DNA of 12,796 bases from DAOUET01 sp034430155 (GCA_034430155.1 DAOUET010000034.1:1-12796); one strand, 5' to 3'; shown: positions 1 to 7,209, counted from the first letter of the stretch. Program-made: numbers and translations. The notes: generated from the sequence alone by a model not told the origin.

Positions 1-3000
1 CGAAAGGGCAAGAGCAACCATAAAGTGAAAGTGGCCAGCCCGAAGACGCCAATCAGGATCAGCAGGGTCTGGACGCCGTTTTGCTGTAAGGCCTGCACTT
101 CGGAAGCGTTGGGGTTGAGCTGGAAGTGGTAGAAACAGAAGAACACGATCGAGAAAAATACCACCCACACGCCTCTTCGCCAGCTTATGATATCGCCTCC
201 ATCGGTGACAGCAAGAGGGAATAGTCCGAAGAACACCCCTTGTAGGCTGATCAGGAAGATGGTCAAGAAGATGGCTTCTAACTCGACCAGAGATTCTGGC
301 AAGAAGACGGTAGCGATCCAGAAGGTCAGACCTCCCAGGAAAATGGTTATCAGGACAAATGCAGCTCGCTTGCCGGAATGAACGGTATCGGTGAGTTTGG
401 GGATGAGATAGATGGCGCCCACTATTCCGTACAGGTAGCCGGGTTTGAAACCCAAGGAGCGGGATAAAATCACACATCCAACCGCGATAAATATGCCGAT
501 CCATTGGACCTTGGACTCGGCCTTCAATTTAGGGACCCAGCGCCGGTGGGCGTACAAATCCGAACTCACTTCCAGGGAGCTCACCAATACCCCTGCGATG
601 AAGAGCGTGACCACCACTCCTAACCGCTCGGAGCCGAAAGCCTGCATTTCGGGGTCTAAGAACGACTCGATGATGGCGGTCATCAACAGCACAATCATCC
701 AGATGAGTATGAGCCTGCCTCGGCCCTTCTCGGTCAGGCTCCCAAGGGATAAGTCGGCTCTATGGAGGGCTGCCGCCAGCCGGCGGGGAATCAACCTGTT
801 AAAAGCGGTCACCAATTCATCCCGATAATCCTCCAGGATCTCATTGAAGACCGTGGAGGTGAAACCAAAGAACAGCACCGAGAATATGGCTAATCCCAGG
901 TTGGTACCCAGTACCGCGGGTTCAACCGAGACTTGGGTAGGCGCCAGTATGCCCGGCAGTTCCCTGGTTACCACCGGGGCCGGTGGAGAGGCGGGGGTTG
1001 AGAAGTTAGAGGTGTTGCCCTGTGGATCCGTAGCCGTAGCAGTCAGGTTGAGGTCGGGGAATCTGCCTGCCGGCAGGCGATAGACGAAGTCCCCCCCCAG
1101 GTCCGTGATGGTGCTACCCTCAAAGGTGCTGCCCTCATCTTGCTTATCGAAAAAGATTTCTACGCGAGTATCCGGCGGAGCGGTGCCCCTGATGAGCCGG
1201 GTGCTCAGGAAGGTGATGGCCGGTGCGGGCAATTCGAGGTTGCCGCCACTCGTAATCTGGATGCCCAATTCCAGGTTATCGTAGATGCTGTTCTGGGTGA
1301 TCAGGTTGCCGGTTGCGCCCTCGCCCATAACCCTGACCCCGTTAGCATTGAAGGCGATGAGGTTGCCAGGCCCGATAGCATTCGAGCCAGCGCCCGAGAA
1401 GATCGACACGCCATTTCCCCGGTTGCCCAAGGGTTTTGTGCCGCCGGCATCCGTGCCAATATAATTGCCGCTCACCGCATTGTTTTTCGTACCGCTGCCG
1501 GATATGGAAATGCCATCCCGTTCGTTGCCGCTGATGAGGTTGCCCTGGCCAGCTGTGTCTCCCCCGATTAGATTATCTTGGGCGTCTTGATTGATCACCA
1601 CCGCGCCCTCGCCGCCATTGCTCAGGGCTGCGGTGCCCTTGAGGTCGGTACCGATGTAATTGCCGGTGACGGTATTAGCGGTGGTCTCGGGGAACCCTAG
1701 CCACACACCAGCGCACCGGTTTCCGCTGATGATATTGCGCCCTGCCTCCGTGCCGTCCCCGATCGAATTGTGGTTTCCGCCATAAACGCTGACGCCCTCA
1801 CAGCTGTTGGCCTGGACGAAGGTGCCGCTCGGGTCAAGGCCCACCAGGTTGCCGATGACCGCGTTATCCTTGGAGTCAGCCCCCATAATAGCGACACCGT
1901 TGTGATTGTTGCTTATGATATTGCCCGGCCCGATGGTGTTGTGGCTGGCTCCCTCCTGGATAGAGATGCCGGTTACATTCCCCAGGTTCCGCAGCCCCCT
2001 GAGCATTTTCCAGCTGGCCCCCCCATCTGTGGAACTGGATAGGCCGGCGATGCTGATGATGTAGATGGTCCCATCAGAGGAATAGCTGGGAGAGAAGGCG
2101 ATGCGGGTTTCTTGGTATTCTAAGTGACCCACCAGGTAGGGATCCTTCTCGGCCCAGGTGCTACCGCCATCGTGAGAGCAATAGATGCGCTCTCCCCATT
2201 CCATCAGGAAATAGCATACGGTCCTGTCAACCGCGAAGTTTGGTGAAAGAGCCAAAGAACGTGGATCACGGCCGGCGGCCTCCACCCCGCTCCAGGTGCT
2301 CCCGCCATCGCTGGAGATGTAGATGCGGCCGGCTTGGCTGGAGGCGAAGATGGTCTGATCGCGGGCGTAAGCGGGCGACAGCGCCAGGTCCACCAGGTTG
2401 GGGCCTGGACTGGGGAGCGCAGTCCAATTGGCCCCGGCGTCTATGGACTTCTCTATGCCGCTATCGGCCAATGCCAGCAGCAGGTCTTTGGCGGCTGGAT
2501 CGGGCGTCACCACCACTTTTAACACCGGCTGGTCGCGCATACCCTTGACTATCCGGTTCCAGGTGAGGCCTCCATCGCTGGATTTATAAACGCCCGGTCC
2601 TCCTCCCATTTCTTCACTCCTTGACTCGGACGAGAGGTACATGGTTCGATCGTGGTTGAAGGTGGCCGATAGGACCAGGTTGCGAAAATCAATCCCTTCC
2701 AGGGCGGTGCTGACCAGGCTCCAGTTGGAGGCGCCGTCGGCGGACATGAACAGGTGGCCTTCAGATGACAGGGCGTAGAGGGTATTCCCATCGGTGGCGT
2801 CCGGGGGGATTTCTACCTGCCGGAAGGCGCTTTCGATCAGGCCGTTATTGGCTTCGACCCAGGTTTCCCCGCAATCGCTGGATTTGTGGATCCCGCTGGA
2901 ATGGGTTGACACATACAGGCTGCAGTCGTTAGCGTAGCCAGGTGAGATAGCCACGTCGGTGGGGAATGCCTGGCGCGCTTTTTCTAGATAAAGCCCAATC

Positions 3001-3746
3001 CGGTTGCCCTGAACTGTATTGTTTATCGTGCCATTGTCAATGATGGAAACGCCCGAATAGGTGTTACCGCTGACCAGATTGCCCTGGCCTTCAATTTCGC
3101 CGCCTATTAAGTTGTCGTGTGCGCCGTTGGTGATATCAATTCCATGGGTTTGTCCTCCCATGCCGGTCTCCCCGGCTGCGTCCGGTCCGATGTAGTTGCC
3201 GCTAACTACGTTATTAGAAGATCCCTGGCCGGAAATGCTGATGCCAAGGTTATTTCCACTGATCAGGTTGCAATCACCAGTGCAAGCCTGGTCGGGAGTG
3301 GGGTTGATCCCGCCGATGGTGTTGTCGGCGGCTTCGGATATAATGATGCCGGTTTCGGGGAAATTGAGAATCTGCAGGCCCTTGATCAGGTTGCCGTTCG
3401 ATTCGATCAGCAGGCCATTGCCCCCGGATAATCCGCTTCCATCAAGAATGACGCCGGCATCCCTGGCGTCAATGGTAAGGTCTCCCCCTGAAATGGATGG
3501 CAGCGGTCCACTCGTCAGGATGATCCGGACCGGCTGGCTGGCTGGAAAAACCGCCGGGTCGAAGGTGAGGGTATCTCCAGGAGCAGCCCGCTCCAGCGCC
3601 TCTCGCAGGCTGCCGGGTCCTGAATCGGCCAGGCTGGTAATCACCAGGCTTTGCCCGGTCTGCGCCTGGATGGATATGGGCGTGGCCACGCTGATGACCG
3701 CCATCAAGAACATTGAGAACCCGGTAAATAAGCCGCTTGCTTTCAT
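1..3746 (-). CDS. Giant secreted/membrane-anchored beta-helix + BNR propeller protein (3' end off-window)
   Basis: The frame is open from ATG at 3746 to the window edge, 1248 codons with no stop; I translated it throughout. AGGAAGG lies just upstream of the ATG. Residues 1-29 form a signal peptide (hydrophobic core, then SIQAQ). SLREAL at 46-51 is typical of CSLREA-type surface proteins. Residues about 100-250 and 589-830 carry parallel beta-helix repeats (NLISGN, NYIGTD, GISISG, NLIGG). Between them sits a propeller with seven Asp boxes near 289, 335, 389, 434, 478, 524 and 572 (e.g. SSDGGSTW). Residues 835-930 resemble the Ig-like domain that follows such helices (GTAPPDTRVEIF ... LTATATDPQGNTSNFS). 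From about 943 there are roughly eight membrane helices, with PLAVTDGGDIISW at 1178-1189. Likely role: large adhesin or envelope glycan-binding protein; the substrate is unknown. The end is probably only tens of codons beyond the window. Confidence 0.93.
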   Translation of the reverse strand, partial: MKASGLFTGFSMFLMAVISVATPISIQAQTGQSLVITSLADSGPGSLREALERAAPGDTLTFDPAVFPASQPVRIILTSGPLPSISGGDLTIDARDAGVILDGSGLSGGNGLLIESNGNLIKGLQILNFPETGIIISEAADNTIGGINPTPDQACTGDCNLISGNNLGISISGQGSSNNVVSGNYIGPDAAGETGMGGQTHGIDITNGAHDNLIGGEIEGQGNLVSGNTYSGVSIIDNGTINNTVQGNRIGLYLEKARQAFPTDVAISPGYANDCSLYVSTHSSGIHKSSDCGETWVEANNGLIESAFRQVEIPPDATDGNTLYALSSEGHLFMSADGASNWSLVSTALEGIDFRNLVLSATFNHDRTMYLSSESRSEEMGGGPGVYKSSDGGLTWNRIVKGMRDQPVLKVVVTPDPAAKDLLLALADSGIEKSIDAGANWTALPSPGPNLVDLALSPAYARDQTIFASSQAGRIYISSDGGSTWSGVEAAGRDPRSLALSPNFAVDRTVCYFLMEWGERIYCSHDGGSTWAEKDPYLVGHLEYQETRIAFSPSYSSDGTIYIISIAGLSSSTDGGASWKMLRGLRNLGNVTGISIQEGASHNTIGPGNIISNNHNGVAIMGADSKDNAVIGNLVGLDPSGTFVQANSCEGVSVYGGNHNSIGDGTEAGRNIISGNRCAGVWLGFPETTANTVTGNYIGTDLKGTAALSNGGEGAVVINQDAQDNLIGGDTAGQGNLISGNERDGISISGSGTKNNAVSGNYIGTDAGGTKPLGNRGNGVSIFSGAGSNAIGPGNLIAFNANGVRVMGEGATGNLITQNSIYDNLELGIQITSGGNLELPAPAITFLSTRLIRGTAPPDTRVEIFFDKQDEGSTFEGSTITDLGGDFVYRLPAGRFPDLNLTATATDPQGNTSNFSTPASPPAPVVTRELPGILAPTQVSVEPAVLGTNLGLAIFSVLFFGFTSTVFNEILEDYRDELVTAFNRLIPRRLAAALHRADLSLGSLTEKGRGRLILIWMIVLLMTAIIESFLDPEMQAFGSERLGVVVTLFIAGVLVSSLEVSSDLYAHRRWVPKLKAESKVQWIGIFIAVGCVILSRSLGFKPGYLYGIVGAIYLIPKLTDTVHSGKRAAFVLITIFLGGLTFWIATVFLPESLVELEAIFLTIFLISLQGVFFGLFPLAVTDGGDIISWRRGVWVVFFSIVFFCFYHFQLNPNASEVQALQQNGVQTLLILIGVFGLATFTLWLLLPF

Positions 3747-3855
3747 AGGAATCCTTCCTGCCAAACGACAGCGTACGCCCCTCCGGTCGACCTTGCCCGA
3801 TCGCTACCGGCGCGGTACCCCTGGCCCGCGCCAGCAAGATGGGATTATAAAATGG
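3747..3855 (-). other. 5' leader of the giant beta-helix gene (copy A)
   Basis: About 100 nt lie between the promoter and the ATG. Inside are a CTGGC/GCCAG hairpin (3821-3834) and a weaker ATCGC/GCGGT pair (3800-3816), followed by AGGAAGG ahead of the start. The same layout recurs at 6328-6433, where the two stems are CCCTGG/CCAGGG (6398-6415) and ATCGC/GCGAT (6378-6395) and the -10-to-ATG distance is 107 rather than 110 bp. The shared blocks include CCAGGGGTA, TAGCGAT and CGTTTGGCAG on the transcribed strand. It may be a conserved structured leader or simply inherited sequence of a duplicated gene; it matches no riboswitch I recognise. Confidence 0.5.
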
Positions 3856-4043
3856 ATTGTAGCAATTTCGGGGGGCGAATGCAATAGGGAAAGGGGGGAT
3901 TAAGGTGAAAGGACCTGGGATGGAACGCTTCTCGAGGGGATAGAAGTCTTACCGAAATTAGCCAGGCATCGAAGACGGGATCGCGATGGTCAAAGCTAAC
4001 TTAAATGAAGTACAAGATTAGATATTCGGAGGGTTTCCCGGAG
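3842..4043 (-). repeat. Upstream/promoter block, copy A
   Basis: About 200 bp containing promoter A and the sequence upstream of it. It aligns with 8662-8864 with almost constant offsets: from TGTAGC to ATGGTCAAAG is 127 bp here and 128 bp there, and from ATGGTC to AGAT(T/A)A is 29 bp in both. The shared words TGTAGCAATTTCGGG, AATAG, GGGGGA and ATGGTCAAAG are well conserved; the rest is roughly half identical by eye. No reading frame is conserved across it, so it looks like a duplicated control region. Confidence 0.6.
3856..3884 (-). promoter_or_regulatory. Promoter A: TTGCAT-17-TACAAT with extended -10
   Basis: On the minus strand TTGCAT (3884-3879) and TACAAT (3861-3856) are separated by exactly 17 bp. 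The spacer ends in TGC, giving a TGn extended -10. It points at the giant gene 110 bp downstream. The same core with near-identical flanks stands at 6434-6462 and 8677-8705, which supports function over chance. Confidence 0.7.
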
Positions 4044-4347
4044 TGGGTGATTCTAAGACTGCTTGGTACGGAAAGATGATATTCCACCCTGCATGAAGGT
4101 CGAGCGGAGGTAAAGATAAAGGATCGATGGCGGGAGTTTGAGGAATGCCATCATGCACATGCAGGATCGGTGGACATCCTGGTGGTTAATGAACCTGGGC
4201 ATATACCTTTGCGTCCATCTCCTGCCGGAGGTTCTAAATGCGGTAAACTCATCCACTTCGTCCACTGATATCCCGATTCAGAAAAAGACTGTATTTTTTT
4301 CTAATAACCAATCAACCTGAATAAGATGGACCGGCATTAACCTAACG
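4044..4347. other. Gene-free interval
   Basis: The reading frames here, on either strand, lack a convincing ribosome binding site and recognisable protein sequence. I see no repeat, tRNA or clear terminator in this stretch between the giant gene's control region and the 3' end of the PadR-linked operon. Confidence 0.5.
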
Positions 4348-4377
4348 ATCTTTAGGGTGGAAGGAAACCCTAAAGAT
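4348..4377. repeat. Perfect 10-bp hairpin in front of a small ORF
   Basis: ATCTTTAGGG (4348-4357) and CCCTAAAGAT (4368-4377) pair perfectly around the ten-base loop TGGAAGGAAA. On the plus strand the loop exposes a purine-rich GGAAGG, while the first two bases of the ATG at 4376 are in the stem. On the minus strand it lies about 130 bp past the membrane-protein stop but has no T run, so a classic intrinsic terminator is not supported. Confidence 0.5.
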
Positions 4378-4480
4378 GCTCAGAAAAATGGACATTATCA
4401 ACCTGTCCGAAGCAGAGCTGGAGATGTTGCTAGAGATGGCTCGCAAGGATAGGATCCATGCCAATAAGTTCAAATTCTAA
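4376..4480 (+). CDS. Possible 34-residue small protein
   Basis: An ATG-to-TAA frame of 34 codons with a strongly helical, acidic-then-basic composition (core LSEAELEMLLEMARKDR). The possible ribosome site GGAAGG lies in the loop of the hairpin immediately upstream, rather far from the ATG (11 bases). It is convergent with the membrane-protein gene that ends at 4510. I recognise no family. The amphipathic pattern is the main reason to list it; it may be a chance frame or the relic of a longer gene. Confidence 0.22.
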   Translation: MLRKMDIINLSEAELEMLLEMARKDRIHANKFKF

Positions 4481-4509
4481 AGATTGGGAATAATAATTTT
4501 ATGGATGAG

Positions 4510-5580
4510 CTATGCCGCGGTGGCCGGACTTTTGTAACCATAGGAAGCTGGCAGGCGGTTAACCAATAAAGGCAGGCAGAGGATGATGAGCAGCGCCGGC
4601 AAGTCCAGGACCGGTTGGAGTGCCTCCCACACTCGGAAAGATAAAATGGGCGTTGCAAACTCTTGAACCGGAAAGATCTGGTAAATGCCCAGGCTCACTG
4701 TGGTGAGCGCCAGAAGAGTGGCTGCCAGCAGCATCAGCAGTCTGGTCCACCTGGAAGGCAAGATGATAAAGAAAACCGCCCCGGCAATCAGAATTAAGAT
4801 GCTGATCAGTTGATAAGGCTCTAACCCTTGATATTCATCACTGTTCATGAATACATACGGGATCGTCAAGGTATACACAAAGAAAGATAGCAGCGACCAA
4901 TCTCTCCGGGCGAGCTGCAAGAGCGGTTTTGATAATACCAGCAATATCATCATAATTAAGGCGACAATCGCTATATAAACCAGGTTAAACCACGTGTACA
5001 TAAGCAGCCTTATGAAGATCGAATCCGGCCAATAGCTGCCCCAGATGGGTCGCAGTACAGTCAAAGTTACTGCTTGAGAGATCAGATATAAGCCATAAGC
5101 GAAGAAGAACAGGATAAGGCCCAGGGATGGCAGCGTCCAGATGGGGAACACTTTAACCAGGCCGGTTATCCATACTATGACCAGCAATCCAAGAAAGAGG
5201 ACCCCAATCCCACATAACAGGTTGGTGAAATTCCCTCCGGCAGAAAGGCCCAGAGCCACCCCCAGCATGGGAATGGTGAAGGGGAGGAACACTGCAGCCA
5301 ACTGCCAAAACTTGAAGGGTCCATCTGGCAGGTAAGCACCAGGTTGAAGTTTCATCATCAAACCCCTCCTTTCACTCAAATGTGCCTGTAAACATGCGCC
5401 CGGGAGATCGCGCAGCTCTCGCCAGGCCAGTCGAATGACAAATAACCTGCCTTTTGCCTGAGCCTGTTCCACCGACATTCGAACTGCATAAAGCAACTCT
5501 TCACCATATTCGTCTCGATATCGGATTGGAAATAGAGCCAGGATGATGCGGTAAATCGAGAGGATCCAGTGAGAACGCAT
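4510..5580 (-). CDS. PadR-linked multi-pass membrane protein
   Basis: A 356-residue protein counted from ATG at 5580, preceded by GGGAG at good spacing; a TTG four codons upstream (5592) is less likely because it would place that site inside the gene. Residues 1-80 are cytosolic and contain YRIILALFPIRYRDEYGEEL, then LAWRELRDLPG, a prefix common in membrane proteins and permease-like proteins encoded beside PadR regulators. About eight hydrophobic helices follow (for example LLCGIGVLFLGLLVIVW and LISILILIAGAVFFIIL), ending in a short polar tail. The repressor gene stops 18 bp upstream, so the two are almost certainly co-transcribed. The substrate is unknown; there is no ATPase partner here. 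Such pairs are often regulated by small hydrophobic effectors or envelope stress, but nothing in this sequence identifies one. Confidence 0.88.
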   Translation of the reverse strand: MRSHWILSIYRIILALFPIRYRDEYGEELLYAVRMSVEQAQAKGRLFVIRLAWRELRDLPGACLQAHLSERRGLMMKLQPGAYLPDGPFKFWQLAAVFLPFTIPMLGVALGLSAGGNFTNLLCGIGVLFLGLLVIVWITGLVKVFPIWTLPSLGLILFFFAYGLYLISQAVTLTVLRPIWGSYWPDSIFIRLLMYTWFNLVYIAIVALIMMILLVLSKPLLQLARRDWSLLSFFVYTLTIPYVFMNSDEYQGLEPYQLISILILIAGAVFFIILPSRWTRLLMLLAATLLALTTVSLGIYQIFPVQEFATPILSFRVWEALQPVLDLPALLIILCLPLLVNRLPASYGYKSPATAA

Positions 5581-5598
5581 ATTTTCTCCCAATCTGAT

Positions 5599-5946
5599 CT
5601 ATGCGGAGGCCTTAGGAAGGTATTGCTGGGCGATGTGGTTCATCCGGTGCAAGCGTTCAGCTTCCCCATGGAGCAGGGTAAGACCATTAGATGTCAGCTC
5701 GTACACCTTTCGCGGCAGACCGGGGGCTAACTGCTGCCCGGTCGGTACACGCCGGATATACCCTTGTTCCTCTAAGCGGCTCAAAGCCCCGTACAAGGTG
5801 CTGGTGCTTAAGAGCAAGGTTTCGTGGCTTATGACCTGGATCTCTTGTAATATCGCATACCCGTGTTTTTGTCCCGAAACCAGGCTGAGCAGGATAAAGA
5901 AAACTGGCTCAGATACCGGCGGGGGAGAGGGCGTAGCGTTGGTCAT
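5599..5946 (-). CDS. PadR-family transcriptional regulator
   Basis: A 115-residue winged-helix regulator, standard length for the small PadR subfamily. The family signature is clear: PVFFILLSLVSGQKHGYAI in the first helices, LLSTSTLYGALSRLEEQGYI for the recognition helix, and RKVYELTSNGLTLL for the wing, followed by a C-terminal helix (EAERLHRMNHIAQQYL) that should dimerise. ATG at 5946 has GGGAG at eight bases. It is the first gene of an operon with the membrane protein. A symmetric sequence directly upstream (5950-5987) is a good candidate for its own operator, so autoregulation is likely. The ligand is unknown. Confidence 0.93.
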   Translation of the reverse strand: MTNATPSPPPVSEPVFFILLSLVSGQKHGYAILQEIQVISHETLLLSTSTLYGALSRLEEQGYIRRVPTGQQLAPGLPRKVYELTSNGLTLLHGEAERLHRMNHIAQQYLPKASA

Positions 5947-5949
5947 GTT

Positions 5950-5987
5950 TATACTCCCTAATGTGATATATCGTTATGCGGAGTATA
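5950..5987. promoter_or_regulatory. Candidate PadR operator: two nested palindromes with one centre
   Basis: TATACTCC (5950-5957) and GGAGTATA (5980-5987) are perfect inverted repeats. Between them lies the perfect palindrome GATATATC (5965-5972). Both have the same centre at 5968.5, giving a 38-bp dyad immediately upstream of the padR start and overlapping its ribosome-binding region. This geometry suits a PadR dimer, or two dimers, repressing the operon. Confidence 0.6.
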
Positions 5988-6001
5988 TTTATTGTACCAT
6001 A

Positions 6002-6230
6002 AATTTCCCAGACCCGCCTGGTGAAGCGCATCGGATTCTCAAGAAGTTGGAGTTTTATTTCATGCCCAAGCCCGGAAGCTGGCTCAACATGGCTGAGATT
6101 GAACTGAGTGTGCTGGGGAGAATCGCGAAAATTTATATTGCGAAAGAGAATACCTTCAGAAGCATAGCACAGCCTTGACCAACGAAGGAAATAGGTCGTC
6201 GGCTAAAGTAACTTGGCAGTTATATTTTGC
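6002..6230 (+). pseudogene. IS630-family transposase, C-terminal scrap with frameshift
   Basis: The plus-strand frame from about 6002 to the TGA at 6176-6178 reads FPDPPGEAHRILKKLEF, then PKPGSWLNMAEIELSVL, the hallmark C-terminal DDE region of IS630-type transposases; the acidic residue in NMAEIE is probably the third catalytic position. Just before the stop the match moves to another frame (ERN-type block, then AKVTWQLYF), so there is a frameshift near 6170. The N-terminal two thirds, the last dozen residues and both inverted ends are missing. Its right edge abuts the broken signal-peptide gene at 6220-6327, so insertion or deletion through this element probably removed the body of that gene. 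Confidence 0.75.
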
Positions 6231-6327
6231 TGGGGTCTGATGCCTCAGCACAAACCATGGGGACGGTCACGCTGAGGACCGTTATCAAGAAACTCGAAAG
6301 CCCGGTGGATAAGCCGTTTGATCTCAT
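6220..6327 (-). pseudogene. Signal-peptide stub of a lost paralogue of the giant beta-helix gene
   Basis: The minus-strand ATG at 6327 begins MRSNGLSTGLSSFLITVLSV, closely matching MKASGLFTGFSMFLMAVISV of the giant protein; at DNA level the first 70 bases are clearly homologous. Homology stops near the end of the signal peptide and the frame runs into IS630-derived sequence, reaching TAA after 35 codons. The upstream leader and promoter also match (6328-6462). So promoter, leader and start survive while the whole mature protein is gone. The stub would encode only an export signal. Confidence 0.75.
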
Positions 6328-6433
6328 GAGGACCCTTTCTGCCAAACGGCGGCCTATCCCCCCTCCTATTATTCCCAATCGCTAAATGACGCGATACCCC
6401 TGGTCCGTTCCAGGGAGACGGGCTTTTTAATGG

Positions 6434-6462
6434 ATTCTAGCAATATCGGGGGGCGAATGCAA
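6434..6462 (-). promoter_or_regulatory. Promoter B: TTGCAT-17-TAGAAT, orphaned
   Basis: Same core as promoter A: TTGCAT (6462-6457), a 17-bp spacer ending in TGC, and TAGAAT (6439-6434). The spacer is nearly identical to copy A (CGCCCCCCGA followed by TATTGC). It faces the signal-peptide stub 107 bp downstream. Upstream of the -35 the similarity to copy A stops almost at once. Confidence 0.6.
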
Positions 6463-6501
6463 TAATTAACCTGAGCTTCGGAGGTAAATTCGGAAATCTT
6501 T

Positions 6502-6536
6502 GTCAATACGAGCCCCAACAGGGGCGAAGTAATCTC
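6502..6536 (+). repeat. Degenerate CATTGCGAG-type palindromic repeat
   Basis: GTCAATACGAG, then GCCCC-AACA-GGGGC, then GAAGTAATCTC. This is a slightly decayed form of the dispersed element GTCATTGCGAG...GCGAAGCAATCTC found in many environmental genomes. The GCCCC/GGGGC hairpin lies about 50 bp beyond the DUF559 stop codon and could also help end that transcript. Confidence 0.55.
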
Positions 6537-6586
6537 AAGCAAGGACCAACCTCCGCACTTTCTCTTGGGGCTTTCTTGCCGCCCAT

Positions 6587-6949
6587 TCAGTGATCTATAT
6601 CCTCCAGGGCTTCCGCAATAGCACGCAGGACTTCTTCAACCTGGTTCATCACCTGGTGGTTGAAGAAGTGCAAGACGCGATAACCGCGGCCTTGAAGGTA
6701 GGTGCTGCGTTGGGAGTCATATTCGACTTGGTCAAGGTGGTAGGCTCCGTCTATTTCGATGACAAGTTTCTGGCGAGGTGCGCAGAAATCAACGATAAAT
6801 CGACCAATGGTATGCTGGCGGCGAAAGCCTGTGCCCTCCAGACGATGAGCGCGCAAAAAAGCCCACAGCTTGCTCTCGGCAGGGGTGAGATTACGGCGGA
6901 GTTCTGCTGCTCGCCGCATGGTCTCGGAGGTGGTTCGTTTTTGGCGCAT
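6587..6949 (-). CDS. DUF559 endonuclease-fold protein
   Basis: A 120-residue protein of full family length. It shows the DUF559 pattern: RRNLTPAESKLWAFLR near the N-terminus, then FRRQHTIGRFIVDFCAP and KLVIEIDGAYH, followed by YDSQRSTYLQGRGYRVLHF. The D in FIVDF and the ExD in IEIDG fit the metal-binding core of the Vsr/restriction-endonuclease-like fold, so it looks catalytically intact. ATG at 6949 has a G-rich site (AAGGGGG) just ahead. It has no partner gene. It is flanked by a strong G/C hairpin (6964-6990) and by dispersed repeats, a neighbourhood often seen around stand-alone DUF559 genes. The target is unknown; a repair or mobile-nuclease role is inference. Confidence 0.9.
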   Translation of the reverse strand: MRQKRTTSETMRRAAELRRNLTPAESKLWAFLRAHRLEGTGFRRQHTIGRFIVDFCAPRQKLVIEIDGAYHLDQVEYDSQRSTYLQGRGYRVLHFFNHQVMNQVEEVLRAIAEALEDIDH

Positions 6950-6963
6950 TGCCCCCTTATTAT

Positions 6964-6991
6964 CCCCCCATTTTTACAGAAAAAGGGGGGG
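6964..6991. repeat. C6/G6 hairpin upstream of the DUF559 gene
   Basis: CCCCCC-A-TTTTT (6964-6975), loop ACAG, AAAAA-GGGGGG (6980-6990), a stem of 11 pairs with one bulged A. Further G runs (GATTTGGGGGG on one side, GCCCCCTTATTA on the other) extend the imperfect symmetry. The arrangement recalls small G-rich mobile palindromes, and it lies 15 bp from the DUF559 start, so it would sit in that gene's leader or promoter. Confidence 0.55.
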
Positions 6992-7209
6992 ATTTGGGGG
7001 GCGGGATCATTGGTGACATATTCAGCAATGTATTATATCTAATTGAAGCTGGCTGGTATCCACAACGCAGGCGCGGTGGAATTGTTCATAAAAATAGCTG
7101 AGTAGGGACTCTTTAGATTACCTCCCAACTCCTCCTATATCCTACGGGGCTATTACTTCGAGAAAGTCAGCGCAGCTAACCGACAAAGCAACCTGCTCGG
7201 CTGATGGAA

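Noticed and set aside
1..930. Active zinc protease in the giant protein
   Set aside because: No HExxH anywhere in the membrane domain; the corresponding site reads LEVSS.
3196..3903. Plus-strand frame of 235 codons
   Set aside because: Antisense to the clearly coding minus-strand giant gene and its control region; no family resemblance.
4053..4320. Overlapping 60-70 codon frames on both strands
   Set aside because: No ribosome sites, no recognisable sequence, mutual shadows.
5633..5990. First two thirds of a 181-codon plus-strand frame as a gene
   Set aside because: Antisense to padR; only the IS630-like end (from about 6002) is meaningful.
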